The position numbers and the translations under genes are program-made. The notes under the pieces are model-generated. The model did no database searches and had not been told where the DNA came from. It saw only the letters and a program-made list of their open reading frames with translations. A stretch of 64,000 bases of DNA from Byssothecium circinans (lineage: Eukaryota; Ascomycota; Dothideomycetes; Pleosporales; Massarinaceae), in contig ML977007.1 in the NCBI GenBank assembly GCA_010015675.1, positions 338,016 through 402,015 of the forward strand, written 5' to 3'. Below, one piece after another: positions 11,601 through 22,446 of this stretch. Position 1 is the stretch's first letter. Every line of letters starts with the position of its first letter.

Positions 11601-12278
11601 AGACCAAGCCATGACGACGGTTCGGACAAGAGCAGTGAGGATGAGTTGGACCATCCTATGCAAAGAGTATCCGAGTTTGCACCTACCCTGGGCCCGATCG
11701 ACACTGGCGGCGGCATCGAGCTTCCCAGTAGAATTGGATCGCGGGCATCGAAGATGTCTAGAGGTCCAGGATCCATCGCAGGGGCACCGAAGATCCCGCG
11801 AAAGAGCTCAAGAAGGACGTCATCGACCGATCAAGCCATCCTGGAAAGCAACAATCGCCTATCCGCTATAATGGGTTCCGCACCCAACACACCAGGGCGT
11901 ACGTCAACATACATGACATCGCCCGCAAGCCATCATCTCCAGCCGAATGCAGGAATGCCCATCCGCCTGCCCTTCGGCTCGACGGAGCCCTCTCCGTCTC
12001 CCGAGCGCACACCAGGCCAGTCGGCAAATTCAAGCATTTATCCGACCGATGGCAACAGTGACTTGAATGTCCTTGATGAGGGGTTTGCACCACCACCAGC
12101 TATACAAGGTGAACAACGACCGCTGAGTACAGGGTACGTGCATCAGCACACAGCAGGCGATGGCATACATAACGAATCACACTATCCGGGAACACATCTC
12201 GAAACGTCGGCGGAGTTTATCGACAGGAGTCGGAGTATAAGTACGAATCATAGTGGAGGGTCGTATCGGGAACGATGA
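8682..12278 (+). CDS. TRP-like / Flc-family polytopic membrane protein
   Basis: A 1198-residue single-exon protein counted from the ATG at 8682. An in-frame ATG 72 codons upstream (8466) gives a Pro/Arg-rich extension I regard as 5' UTR. Residues about 46-65 are a hydrophobic signal or anchor, followed by about 215 lumenal residues with many N-glycosylation sequons and cysteines, as in the ML-like domain of this family. Several hydrophobic helices follow at about 290-670, interrupted by a polar loop, matching the TRP-like domain of fungal Flc/Pkd2-type proteins. The last roughly 500 residues are Ser/Pro/Gly-rich and probably cytosolic and disordered. Family members act in calcium signalling, cell-wall integrity or FAD/haem transport at the ER and plasma membrane; which applies here cannot be told. 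A TATA-type promoter was not identified. Confidence 0.85.
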   Translation: MMATCIAPNGVRIPVPRHGSSRELPSLQPTRPPPRPRRKRRIDLHGLVPTLFLLFALAVLPLANAVFLNFDNCLDRTYRLADDPQRLQFVPKYFWAHFNTTAPSHHLNVTVYGNVSGQMTNETYPPPTSPIWSDPGNKFGKIYDNSSDSNKLTTLFADFKTLTYSAWSSGPLQFCNYTVGGRSQCPIGPVFGGDNVNLSDPHQLHAFSVGRDFYSTYSFATWQGTMRIVSAEAEARAIGCVSATITPDLGSTLADAICYLPAAILALVAVATVFAATCSPWGTGNIFRWTSNYGRDEDLLRLVTPGFGDCLQYIQFIVLAGSLNLNYPGFFQPVVSQASWSLLLFNQSFVSHGNGSQSLVDGIYFANGTYGLSRLGQYVGMTEEQDIWASMAVWLLVVICIVVLLVQIGFLFRWIAGLVAGAQETGLADKNWPFTAGNIVRIMFNFFLLPIIALSLFQMVVAPSSPASVVASAVVLLIGATGIAVWIFWLIFTTRPRAHLFDDLPTILTYGPLYNTYSDDAAPFAFIPVLLTTMRGIAIGAIQPSGIVQIIILAICEVILILTLHAFRPFQSNTSMNAYHTFFSVVRLASTLLMVAFVPTLGVAEAQKGWIGYSILLLHAIVLVFGFFLNSLQTIIEVAARLTGAGADQRGGLTKVFGKRQLAKRHHRHQRSSLGSTAAMLSNDEHKAASQSAGGRGRSLSGSSAVLLNAPYGGSQRASLGFEGFSQGEEASPGTPGTNATPFSFLPGSTPSSRRPTMGTTLDNVDPYYRPPRPRKQTLDSTNASQSQRASGGSADITNAAYADNPDQAEAGDLGEGPSSWSPNRSITPAFLRMQKDDSDPNLARRNQTDYSVRESDFYYGLRGPALSDQPTRKLKTGPADPMGPVSSAAGWFKSLGLFAGKKKEKGKGFEVVRSTRMPPDMMIAEEEEAPHMPQEPYRDSPGRNSTATPPVAKRSLQQDSPRGVSTAAALMGRPSHDDGSDKSSEDELDHPMQRVSEFAPTLGPIDTGGGIELPSRIGSRASKMSRGPGSIAGAPKIPRKSSRRTSSTDQAILESNNRLSAIMGSAPNTPGRTSTYMTSPASHHLQPNAGMPIRLPFGSTEPSPSPERTPGQSANSSIYPTDGNSDLNVLDEGFAPPPAIQGEQRPLSTGYVHQHTAGDGIHNESHYPGTHLETSAEFIDRSRSISTNHSGGSYRER

Positions 12279-13368
12279 GCATATATATGGGCGGGAAACG
12301 ACATACCTTTTCCTTTCACATTACTTTACAATCCTTTTAGTGTAATTGCAAGCGTACAGGCTTTTTGGATTCTATTCCTTTCTCCTCTCTTGGTCTTGAC
12401 GAGTCTCCTTGTTCTATTGTATTCGTATGTTTTTATTTTCTCGTTTGTGCAAAAGAAAGGCGATGGTTGGGCGCGTTGCTGCTCTTCTTCTGTGGGTGGA
12501 TGGTTTAATTGATTGGTTGGGGCGTTGAGGGCGAAAACAATTGAATGCATTAGTTCTTCGGGGATACATGAGAATGCAGGGGATTATATATATGGAGCAG
12601 ACTGGTTGAGCGGTGTAAGTTTTGTGTAGGATTTTGCCATGTGGTAGAGGAGAGGGAGGGAGATGGAAGGCGCTTGTACAGAGGCCAATCGTATATGTGG
12701 CGATATAATATATGTCGTTATTTTCCACTATCTTGTCCATTATACATTTAATCCTTATCGAGTGACAACAAGTGCTTAGAACGGGAGAGTCTAACTTGGT
12801 GATGAATTGAAGGCTGATCCTTCTCAAAGCTGGATGTGCCGCCACACTTGTCGTGTGAGGTGTGGTTGATGGACCGTGCGCTCTGCCGGTGCGGCGTCGG
12901 CGATAAGGCTCACGGAATCATGTGCCCTCTCGTGGAGCTTCTTGACTGTTGTATGAGCAACCCTCTCGTCACTCGTCACTCTTCTCTGATCCTGCTTCTG
13001 TGCGCTTTACTTCTGTTCGCTTTCTACCTTATTTCTCTGGATCATAGCGGGTCTGAGGTGCATTTGGGGCGGAGAAGGTGCGGCATTCAACGGTTCCAAC
13101 TTTCCAACCCCTCACGGATCGATCTATCGGCCGCTTGAGGCTTCAGCGCCTGCGTTATCGTATACGGAAATTGGTCAGCAAGCTGGACGTTGAATAGGCC
13201 TCTCGAAATTTAGGGGAAGAGTCGGAAGGGCATTCGCGCTTTGGTACAGCGCTCTCGACCTCTCGCATACTCGCGGGTCAGTAGCCTTGCGAACTGGATG
13301 CTTTCAACAGGCTGACGAGAAATTCCAAGTAGCATCAACCATTACTAAACCGGTGGCGGAATGATGCC
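12279..13368. other. Intergenic, 1.1 kb
   Basis: The 3' flank of the TRP-like gene and the promoter of the FYVE-RING gene, both on the plus strand. No recognisable coding frame, RNA gene or repeat was seen. The 12300-12560 part is T-rich on the plus strand, as expected for a 3' UTR. Confidence 0.6.
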
Positions 13369-15725
13369 ATGAGCCCGACCTCACCCGCAACAGCGCCTCT
13401 CTTCGCTCAACCATCCTACAACAGCTCCGATTCCGACGGTGGTGAGAGTGAGACCGACCTGCACGATTACCCCGTTCGATCGTTACTACCGTCGTCCGAT
13501 ACTAGGAGTGAGGACACGGTTGGCAATATGGAGGGCAGTGGGAATGTTGGGCAAGAGTTCGGAGCAGGAGGGAATGACCAGGCAGCATGGGACCAGCACC
13601 AGCAAGCGGACGGCGCATACCAGAGCTCTGTCGGTAGTCTTGCTGATGGTGGAAGTGTAAATGATAGTGGACACGGAGTGAATGAGAGTACCGGCTATCC
13701 CGCCAACCAGTCTCACGACCAATTTCTCGCGCAGCTGAATTCCACATACGGAGGCCAGACTTGGATTGACTTCTTGCGGGATTCAGATTCTGCTGGATAT
13801 AACGCAGGGAATGAGGCGACAAACAACCACCCCTTCAACGCGCGCCCACGTAGTACCGAGAATCCGCTCCCACCGCTTCCTGGTGAGCACTTAGGCCCGC
13901 ATCGCCTGTATCAACAGCCGCAACACACCTATTCGTTTCAAGAATACCTACACCACCAGCCCCATCAACAACTTCCCCCGCCCATACGACATACCCATTC
14001 AGCCTCAGCATCTGTATCCAACCCGAGGTTTCCGCTGCCTCCGTTACCGCCGAGAGGGCAGAGACCAGGTCCAGAGCGAAGAGGCTCGAGTGATAGAAAG
14101 AGGAGGTTGACCACCGCAGATAGTCCTATACGGAGACCGCCTTCGAGCATGAGGACGCCATCGAGCTCGGGAGCCGCCCTAGGACCTCCTGGCGCGTCAA
14201 GTTTGGATCCGGCCATCTTGGGTTCAGGTCCGTCGATACCTGCATCTGCACTCCCGTCGCGTACGACGAGTTTGAGGCCACCGATGCCGCCGGGCTTTGG
14301 ATCGCACGGAAGTGGTGGGGAAAATACACGCGCACTGAGGAGAGAGAGCGATCTTGTACTTCCGCGATGGCAGCCTGATCACGAGGTCTCTCATTGCTTT
14401 GTTTGTGGGAGCCAGTTTACTTTTTTCTATAGGAAGCATCACTGCAGGTACGTGTAAAACATCACTGAGCAAACTATCATGCTTATGCCCATTAGGAAAT
14501 GCGGCAAAGTCGTTTGTGCAGCATGCTCACCACACCGCATCACAATTCCACGCCAATTCATCGTCCACCCACCCAACGAGAACCCAAACATGGTCGACCT
14601 CACAAGCGATGACGAAGAAAACACCATGTCGCCCTTCGGTCCGTTCCGTAATCCAGCTTTAGGCGGAGGGGAAGAAGTCCGCGTTTGCAATCCCTGCGTT
14701 CCCGATCCAAATTACAGTCCACCACCACCGTACACGCTCAATCAAACTCCTTATCCATTGCAGTTCTCACATACGGCGCATCCAGGACAACGCGTGCGCC
14801 CACGTGGCCATCGATCGTCTCAGAGTGAATCTGACAACGTGAACATGCAAACCAACGGATCTAGAAACAGCAATGGTCATGGACAAACAGCGGGTTCTCT
14901 AACTCATCCCTCCCCAGATGGGGCACCGACTTATCGCTACATCAGACGCCCTGCTGATCTGTTACCTCCAACGAACGCGCCACACAACTTTCCCGGCTTC
15001 AATCAAAGCGGCTTCACCCCCTTGGGTATGAACCCGCACGCGACGCCATATATTCCGCAACAGCCTGAGCCGCATGGTAGCCGATATTCGCCAAGCACCA
15101 GCATGTTCCGCCGCGGATTCCTCTCTCACGGAGTATCGAATGCGCCTCCGCCTCCCCCACCCCCAGTACCGCAACCCACTCCCCGCCGCGAGATCGCCGA
15201 GGAAGACGAATGCCCCATCTGCGGCAACGAGCTCCCGCCCAAAGGCTCCGGCAACGACGAATCCGCACGCATCCAACATGTCGAAGACTGCATCAACATG
15301 CACTCTTCGTCGCCGCCTCCAGCCGCTCCCTCCAACACGACGTCGACGTCCCTCCCTGCGCAGCGCACAAGGGGTATGAGCAGCGTCGGCGCAGCCGGGG
15401 GTAACGGTGAAGGAGCGAGTGCGAATCGCAACCGAATGAGCATGAATCTCTCCGCAAGGGGTATGATTGTTTACACAGCGACGGAGAAGGATTGTGTGGA
15501 CGACGAGGGGGAGGAGGCTGAGTGTGTGATTTGCTTTGAGGAGTTTAGGGTTGGGGACAGGATGGCGAGGTTGGTTTGCTTTTGCAAGTTCCATGAGGTA
15601 TGTTATGCTCGAGGAAAAGCGATCAGAGGAGAGAGAAACTGACTTTTGAATTGTAGAAATGCATTCAGAAATGGTGGGATACTAAGGGGAGGGGGGCTTG
15701 TCCGACGCATCAGCTGCATGAGTAG
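13369..15725 (+). CDS. FYVE + RING finger protein
   Basis: Exons 13369-14447, 14496-15597 and 15657-15725; introns of 48 and 59 bp with GT-AG ends and a CTGAC branch in the second. Product 749 residues. A full FYVE domain spans about 334-427: WQPD, then CX2C at 343/346, RKHHCRKCG split by intron 1, then CX2C at 367/370 and RVCNPC at 422-427. This domain binds phosphatidylinositol-3-phosphate on endosomes and the vacuole. A small CPICG...HVEDC zinc motif lies near 580-620. The C-terminus is a RING finger (703-745) with C703, C706, C721/C723, H726, C729 and C742-P-x-H745, completed only by the last 22-codon exon. The combination resembles yeast Pib1, an endosomal/vacuolar E3 ubiquitin ligase, but this protein is much longer, with Pro/Ser/Gln-rich disordered linkers. 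E3 activity is inferred. The last zinc pair is C-x2-H instead of C-x2-C. Confidence 0.85.
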
Positions 15726-16211
15726 GGTGGGAAGGGGGGAAGGGGGGTGTAGTGGAGGTGGAGATGGAGAGGTGGAGATGGAGAGATGGAGGATGGAGGA
15801 TGGGAGAATGGTTGTGGTGGGAAAGGGGAGGCGAGGGGAGGGAAAGGGATGAGAGGGTTTTGCATGTGCATAGGTGACATGATGAGGATTGACAACTCTC
15901 CTCCCCGCTCGTGGGTGCTCGCTTCACGCTCACGCACTTGTTGGGACATTGTATTTTCCCTAGCGATTTTTCTATCGGATTGGATTGGGTTGGGTAGGGT
16001 AGGCTTCGGTACGGGCTGAACTGGACTGGCTAGAGTTGAGTTGAGTTGGTTTTCGCAGGTGTTGGTGTTGGAGTCTATCTTTCGGGTTGGAGTTAGCTGG
16101 GACCGGGGCTGGGGCTAGGGCTAGAGTTGGGGTTAGCTGGGTCTGGGTCTGGGGCTAGACTTGGTGCTGCTAGTTAAATGTATGCGGGCTGGGAATATGA
16201 TTCTGAAACTG

Positions 16212-16214
<3 letters not shown>

Positions 16215-16246
<32 letters not shown>
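16215..16246. repeat. CT microsatellite
   Basis: Sixteen perfect CT units, followed at about 16270-16320 by imperfect tandem GGATAGCTAT units. Confidence 0.95.
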
Positions 16247-16250
<4 letters not shown>

Positions 16251-16740
16251 TATGTTCTTTATGTTAGTGGATAGATGGATAGCTATGGATAGCTATGGAT
16301 AGCTATGGATGGATGGATAGATGGACGGAAGGATGCATGCATGGAAATACTAAATACCCCCGCTTCCGTTCAATCACTCGTTCATGCTTTCGTGCTTTCG
16401 TGCTTTTAATGGAGCGGTAGCGGTGCGTGATGTGATACAACATGATATGATATGATATCAATAGGACGGACGGTTTAGGTAGGGGTGCGGGGGGCGTGGG
16501 GGAAATGATGAGGATGGGTGAGGTGAGAAGGTGAGAAGGACGCGTGCATCTCACTGTCTCTCCGTTGTTTGGAGCAGACTAAGTAAGGAGCTTGGAGTTA
16601 GGAGTTGAGAGTTCGGAGGTATGGAGAAGGAAGGGTTTGGGTTTGGGTAAGAGGCTTGGGTATCAGGTATTAGGCTGGGTGAGCTTCTGTGGTGTTGGTT
16701 TCGGGATTTCGCGTTAGGCTTGGGCTTGGGTTGGAGGGTG

Positions 16741-16868
16741 TAGGGTCTAGGGTCTAGGGTCTAGGGTCTAGGTGTAATGTAACGTTTAAATAATGGGTTA
16801 TAGGCTATAGGTTATGGGTTATAGGTTATAGGTTATAGGTTATAGGTTATAGGTTATAGGTTATAGGT
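16741..16868. repeat. Telomere-like heptamer minisatellites
   Basis: Two adjacent 7-bp arrays. The first is TAGGGTC, four to five units at 16741-16772. The second is TTATAGG, about ten units with a few variants at 16797-16868. Both are G-rich on the plus strand and one or two bases away from TTAGGG/TTTAGGG-type repeats. Neither is the canonical TTAGGG, so an interstitial telomere origin is only a possibility. Confidence 0.8.
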
Positions 16869-17223
16869 TGTGCGGCACGAGGGCGCAGGGTGGAACTTAG
16901 AACTTGAAACTTGAAAAGTGTATAGGCAATGGTGGTAATAATAAGGGATGAATTATAAGCTATGGATGATAAGTCAAGGGTATGGTTAATGGTGGATGGT
17001 AGATGGCGAATAGCAACGGAGGACAGAGGACATCCCGCAGACTATTAAGAAGTGAAGTTTAAGATCTTAGCAGCAGTACCCAACACAACAGAACAGAACA
17101 TATATTTACTAATATTCTCTATTCTCTATTGCAGAGCGGAAGGCTTATAAGGGGAGGTTTATAGGACGAGTGAGTATTAGGGAAGAGGGAAGAGGGCAAG
17201 AGGTAAGGCAAAGGCGGAGATAT

Positions 17224-17378
17224 GTTAGACAGTAGAGACCCGAGAGCATGCGATAAGAAAGTGATAAATTGTGTGTGGAGCGGTGAAGCTTAGGAGAAGT
17301 AACTATATAGGCAGGAGCCGACGCTAGGCTGGAACGGTACTGAACCGTCCGGAACAGCCAAGTACTGTTCAGTCCAAC
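17224..17378 (-). repeat. 155-bp TATA-leader element, copy B (inverted)
   Basis: The reverse complement aligns gap-free to 401-555 with 13 differences, 11 of them transitions. The homology stops sharply at both ends. It contains CCTATATAG, the pyrimidine leader and the CTCTACTGT motif. An AG dinucleotide tract adjoins it at 17387-17398. No coding frame follows on the minus strand. Confidence 0.75.
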
Positions 17379-17613
17379 AAGATAAGAGAGAGAGAGAGTA
17401 TTATTTCAGTGCTTCTCTATGGTTTAGGGAAATCAGGCATGTGGAATATAAAATTAAAAATCTATTCATTGGTTTTTCTATCTGTTTCTACGGATTGCAT
17501 CAAAAACAAATCTGCTAAGACAGGAAGCATAAGACGCTATTAACGTTTTGCGTTGTTAAGGGATACTGCAGTCTAGGATGTATGTAACATAATAGATATA
17601 TATACATATATAT

Positions 17614-17632
17614 GTATGTGTGTGTGTGTGTT
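17614..17632. repeat. GT microsatellite
   Basis: A short run of TATGTGTGTGTG type next to ATATAC repeats in non-coding DNA. Confidence 0.8.
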
Positions 17633-20600
17633 AGATAATGTATGAGTTCGTTTGTAGGCGAGGCTGGAAAGTTATTGAGTTGGGGTATGGTCCAATTAGT
17701 ATGGGGGGAGACTGTGCGGGGAGTAAAATGGGAATGTAAGGAAGGCAAGGTAAGGTGAGCGGTGATGTAAGGCGGGATAGACTGGAAATTGGTTAAGGTT
17801 GTAGGGAAATGAGCATTATTTTGCGAGGGTAGGACGGAAGTGTAAACTTAAGCTGCTGTTGGAGAATGGGGTGAAGGGAAGTCAGTGAAGATAGAGCAGG
17901 AATAGGCATATGGTGTGATACTCCGCCTGTGATCAGAGAAGGATTATTTTGAATCCTCGAAGGATGCTAGAGCGTAAAACTGTAAAAGACTTTTTTATAA
18001 TAACTTTTGACTATTAACCTTTACGCTACACTACCTGGCTGATATGTACGAGGATTACTATATTAGGCCTAATTCTGGGGATAGCTTGGGTGAATAGGCA
18101 CAGTACATATACGCTCAATTATCTCCCAAGCTTTCTTCAAGTTATAAATCTTACGTTGAAAGATACGGATGATATTTTTCTCCTTGTCCCTCAAAATAAC
18201 TGTAACCTATCCTCGGAGTAATCTACCACCTGTACGATCTCTGTCCTTACTCAATCACTACAAGTAACTCCACAAATCGATGTCCCATCTTACTTCCTCT
18301 ATCTCGGCTTGCCGTGCCACCCGCAGCCACGATAGGAAATGAATTTCGAGTCCATGCGTGTGCATTACACGCAGAATCTACGTACCAGTACCACCGCACC
18401 ACATGACCGCGCTATCAACTGCTCCTTCCGCCATCCCAAGCCATGTAGTCATATCTCACTAGCCGCGCGCTTTACCACGCTACTGCCGCACGCCTTCGGG
18501 GGAAGCATGGGGTTCCTACCCAGATCCTCGGTAACCCTCCACACTTCCACACACGACACTGTCTGGCTGGCTGAAGGGGAGTAGAGCAGAATGGCTTAGC
18601 GACAGTCATGCAACGATGGGCGCTTGATGCGCGTAATCGACATGGAAAGACGATCTTGATCTACCCAAGACAGGCTCCACCACGCCTCTATCCACCGTCT
18701 CATGTACTGAGCTACTGTACCTTACCGTAAACAGACACGACTCCCTACTCAGATCATCCCCTTCCCGAGGAATAGTGGGTCCGGGGTCCCGGGTCCCGAG
18801 TCTTGGAACCAGCTGAAGCCACCACCTGGCACCTCACCTATCAATAAACATACATGGCTCTGTGCTACATGCCACCATCCTTGCCATCTATACCTCCATA
18901 CAGACATGTGCTGTCTCAGCGCCAGAGTAGCGGTGTGGGTGTACCAGATCTCGACATGGTGGTACAGAGATGGTGGAGAACCGGGGGTTGCCGCCATATA
19001 CGATGGATAGGGAGTTTTTCCGAGCGGATGCTGTTACTACCTAGTTAAGAAGTGGGAGTTATCGCGTCCGAGAGTTTTTGCTTTTGTTTCTAGTAGATTC
19101 TAGGTAAAGGTATGCACTTCTGTGGAGCTTGCGTGGCGTTGGCGTTGTGGAGCCGCCGCATATTGGGGTGGACGGCAGAGAGGTGTGCGTTTGTAGGTAG
19201 TAGGAATGGGATAGCGATATTGGATCTAGTATCTTTTTGGCCGCGGTGGTTTGTAGAAGCTCCCTACAAGACGAAGAAAAGGCCTATCAGGGATATAGCT
19301 GGAGTTGTGGCTGGCGTGTGGTTCTGAAGTAGAGACTGAAAGTGGCAGTGACAGTGACAAGTGAAATAGAAAACGTCCCAGTTCCGCGTGATGTTTGGCG
19401 TCTAAAGCGCTAAAAGGAAATCGTCATCCATCCATTCAAGTAGGCCCAGGTCTCGGTTCCCAGATCGCGTATCTCGCATCGCGTAACCGTCAAAGGGACG
19501 GCAAGATCGGATCTGATGTCATCCTGTTACGTTCCCTCGTCTCCCATACTACCATCATCACTACACCTGCCGCATGAAACAAAACAAATAAACAATCTCC
19601 AGAGCCCACTCCATCCACCCACCTACATACGTAAATTCCCACTTCAGCTCTGCGTAGGCGAGCAGTCAAGCCAAAGCGGAGTGGAGCCTTTCTCAAACAG
19701 GGAAGCGCATCCATGTCCCAGGATCGATATTGATGGTCTTGTGTTTGGCGACCCGAAACGTGGTGGGGCTGTGCTGGGCTGGCTGAGATGCGAGGGAAGA
19801 GAAAAGAAAGGAAGGTGGGCTTGTGTAACGGTGGAGTGGGGATGTGGCTGGGAGGTTTAGGGAAGGCTGGGAAAGGTACTTTGGGATGGCTTTTGAGGAG
19901 ATTGGGGTTAGAGAGGTTCAAGATATGTGGATTGTGGATTTGCGAGGGGAAGGGAAGGGGGGAATGGATTTTCGGTGATGGTGAGGAGGGAGTGTCGTGG
20001 GAGATGTTTGCTGAGGGTTGATAGAGGTGGTGAGGATAGGTTCTCACCTTTCGGGGATCATACGAACGTGGGTACTCTGGTATCAATGTTTAGTAGGGGA
20101 ATTGGCAAACCTATCGATTTTGCGATTCTGGTGTCATGTTGAGTTTGAATGTTGTTGACTTGTTACTCCGCTGTGGTCTTGACTACCACAACCACCTCGC
20201 AAACTCTAACTACCTATGCATGCATGCATGCATACCCTAATCTACAAACTTCCCCCTCATATATCTATCTAGCTTAATACTCTAGAACACTGAATAAATA
20301 TCTTCCCTCAAAGCCAAACGAAATGTTCGCTCCTAGCACCCTCACCCAACCCTCTCAACATCTCCGATCTCGCATATCGGTACCAAAAGCCGAGCCCTCC
20401 CATACCTCCATCTCACCGTACACATTCCGGTGACAAAAGTCCCTCCTGTCAGAAAGAACATACCAAACGCAACTGCACACATTGCATAAATCCATCGATC
20501 GATATCTACACACGATCCTGAGCGCCTCTCTCCAACAAGGAGGACACGATCCACAGCTGAATCCTCCGCGACCCACCGCAACACTACCATGCCTTTCACC

Positions 20601-20767
20601 TCCCCTTCATCCCGAAACACCAAGTCCACCAAATCGAACACCCAAGTCAAGAAACGAGCCCATGCATGCATTTCCACGCAGCCGTCCCAAGGCAATGGAC
20701 CCGATCCCTAACCCACCCCCTCTCCTGGGCCCTACCCAACCTATCCACGCGCATCTCCGACACCAAC

Positions 20768-20915
20768 CTGCGATTCCTTTCTTCCTGGAGAAGCGCGAGG
20801 GGGCGCGAGGGGGCGCGAGGGGGCGCGAGGGGCAAGACTTTCCATTTTGTTGGGCATGCGCTACATCGTCATAACCACAGTCCAGGGACCTACAACTACT
20901 CACAGTATGCAGCGG
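20768..20915 (+). repeat. Left arm of a 140-bp inverted repeat pair
   Basis: Matches the reverse complement of 22190-22330 over its whole length. Shared blocks include CTGCGATTCC, TTTCTTCCTGGAG, CCATTTTGTTGG, GCGCTACAT, CATAACCACAG and CAGTATGCAGCGG. This arm has gained a 10-bp minisatellite (GGGCGCGAGG, about four units, 20793-20832) where the other arm has about one unit. It could be a terminal inverted repeat of a decayed element or an inverted duplication. No target-site duplication or transposase is visible in the 1.27-kb interior. Confidence 0.7.
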
Positions 20916-20966
20916 CAGTACCATGCATACCAACCATGCATAAGGTCGAACGCTGCCTAAGTGGGC

Positions 20967-21051
20967 GCTGGGTGCTGGGTGCTGGGTGCTGGGTGCTGGG
21001 TGTTGGGTGCGCCTTTCACCAACGCCAACACCACACCACACCACACCACAC
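20967..21051. repeat. GGGTGCT minisatellite and CCACA repeat
   Basis: GGGTGCT, about six units at 20967-21010, followed by CCACA, about four units at 21027-21051. Both lie between the inverted repeat arms. Confidence 0.9.
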
Positions 21052-21293
21052 AATACTATATCTTCTTTCCCCGCGCACATGGCTGATTGGGAGTCTCCGA
21101 GTCCCGTCAGATCGCTTTGCCTTGCATCTTCACCGTTTTGAGTGGCAGGTTCCTTGCACAGTACGTCTTCCTTGTACCTACCTGCCTATGTATCTATCCG
21201 TGTATGCATGCATGAATGTGTGTATGTATGTATGCATATTTTCTTTTCCCATCCAGACTCCCACTCCACTCGATTCAGCCCTCGGTTTCGCCT

Positions 21294-21344
21294 TCGGCTC
21301 CGGCTTCGGCTTCGGCTTCGGCTTCGGCTTCGGCTCCGGCTTCG
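21294..21344. repeat. CGGCTT hexamer repeat
   Basis: About eight imperfect CGGCTT units. Read in one frame it gives a Ser-Ala run and in another a Gly-Phe run, which explains the open frames here without implying a gene. Confidence 0.9.
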
Positions 21345-21629
21345 CTTACCCTTATTTCCTGTCGTGCGCGCTCGCTGTCATGTCATGCTATACCGGTATT
21401 TTGACCACTGGTGTTGCGGTTCGCTCGCCGTACGCGTTGCGGCTTGTTGCTGTTACTTGAGAGCGTGGGGCTTGGAATTGGAATTCAGAGGCCGGATACT
21501 AGGGGTTGGAGCTGGGGCGTATGGAATGGAGAAAGAGAAGAGAGGAGAATGAGAAAGGGAAAGGGAAAGAGTCATGATGACATGACATGACTACCGTCTC
21601 CCTTGTATGCAGAGGAGACATCATTCATG

Positions 21630-21655
21630 ACGCGCGCGCGCGTGCGTGCGTGCGT
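21630..21655. repeat. CG/TGCG repeat
   Basis: An alternating purine-pyrimidine tract (GCGCGCGCG followed by TGCG units), a sequence type able to adopt Z-DNA. Confidence 0.85.
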
Positions 21656-22043
21656 GAGTGGGAGATGTGGTGGAGGTGTGTGTCCAGCCAGGGGGAGTTT
21701 TGTTTTTGTGACACCTTCTCATTCGGTCATGACTGCAGTATGCATATGTTCTTTTCTCAGGGGAGGTGGAACGGGGAACGGGGAAGTGGGAAGGGGGAAG
21801 GGGAAAGGAAGGGGGTTAGTCAGCAGCTAGCTCGGGAGTCTAGCTGGAGCTGGGGGGAAAAAAGAAAAGAAAGTCAAGGGGCTCGAGGGCTTGGGTCTTG
21901 GTTCCCACGAGGGAGGGGAGGGGGTGTGTGTCTCGGGTCTGCGTGTTTCTTTCTTTCTTTATTTTTTCCTTTTCTTTTTTCCAACTTCGTTGGGAGGGGT
22001 CTGAGTGGAGGGCCTGGATATAGTAGATGGCTTGATCGTGATT

Positions 22044-22069
22044 GCATCGCATCGCATCGCATCGCATCA
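22044..22069. repeat. GCATC pentamer repeat
   Basis: Five tandem GCATC units in non-coding DNA. Confidence 0.9.
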
Positions 22070-22189
22070 CGTCGTGCATCAGGCTGAGCCATTTTCGTAG
22101 TTGTTGGTCACTTTGCGCTTTTCTTTCTCTCCTTTTTTTTTTTCAACGACGACGGCACTTCGGGACTATGACATGGCCTACCCCTTAAC

Positions 22190-22330
22190 CCGCTGCATAC
22201 TGTTAGAAGTTGTAGTTCCCAGGCCTGTGGTTATGATGATGATGTATGTAGCGCATATCCAACAAAATGGAAACTTTTTGCCCTTCGCGCCCACTCGCGC
22301 TTCAATCTCCAGGAAGAAAGGGAATCGCAG
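22190..22330 (-). repeat. Right arm of a 140-bp inverted repeat pair
   Basis: The reverse complement of 20768-20915 with scattered substitutions and small indels, including a GATGAT triplet gain. See the left arm. It ends about 115 bp from the stop codon of the Zn2Cys6 gene. Confidence 0.7.
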
Positions 22331-22446
22331 TCACAATCGGTGAAGAACAGATCCCAATGCATAGAATACCAAGTTAGAATTTGTGTATACATCGCGATGG
22401 CTTCTAACAGAAGCAATTGAGCCATCTCTCACTTCTCACGCCCTCC

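Larger units (their letters stand above)
15726..22446. other. Gene-free repeat-rich block, 6.7 kb
   Basis: Open frames here (for example 19490-20086, 20666-21460 and 21142-21552) are made of simple repeats or unstructured codons, and none resembles a protein. The left part (15.73-17.0 kb) is strongly G-rich on the plus strand. Most of the window's microsatellites lie here, together with element B (17224-17378) and a 140-bp inverted repeat pair (20768-20915 and 22190-22330). The right end is the 3' flank of the minus-strand Zn2Cys6 gene. Confidence 0.6.

Noticed and set aside
15126..15594. A 210-codon minus-strand frame opposite the FYVE-RING gene
   Set aside because: Shadow of Pro/Ser-rich exon 2; the spliced plus-strand product with FYVE and RING motifs is far better supported.
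19490..20086. A 198-codon minus-strand frame in the repeat block
   Set aside because: Pro/Ser/His-rich translation of a purine-rich low-complexity tract; no homology-like motif or plausible promoter.
20666..21552. Overlapping frames of 264 and 136 codons in the repeat block
   Set aside because: Their sequence is dictated by the CGGCTT, GGGTGCT and CCACA repeats and an inverted-repeat arm, not by coding constraint.
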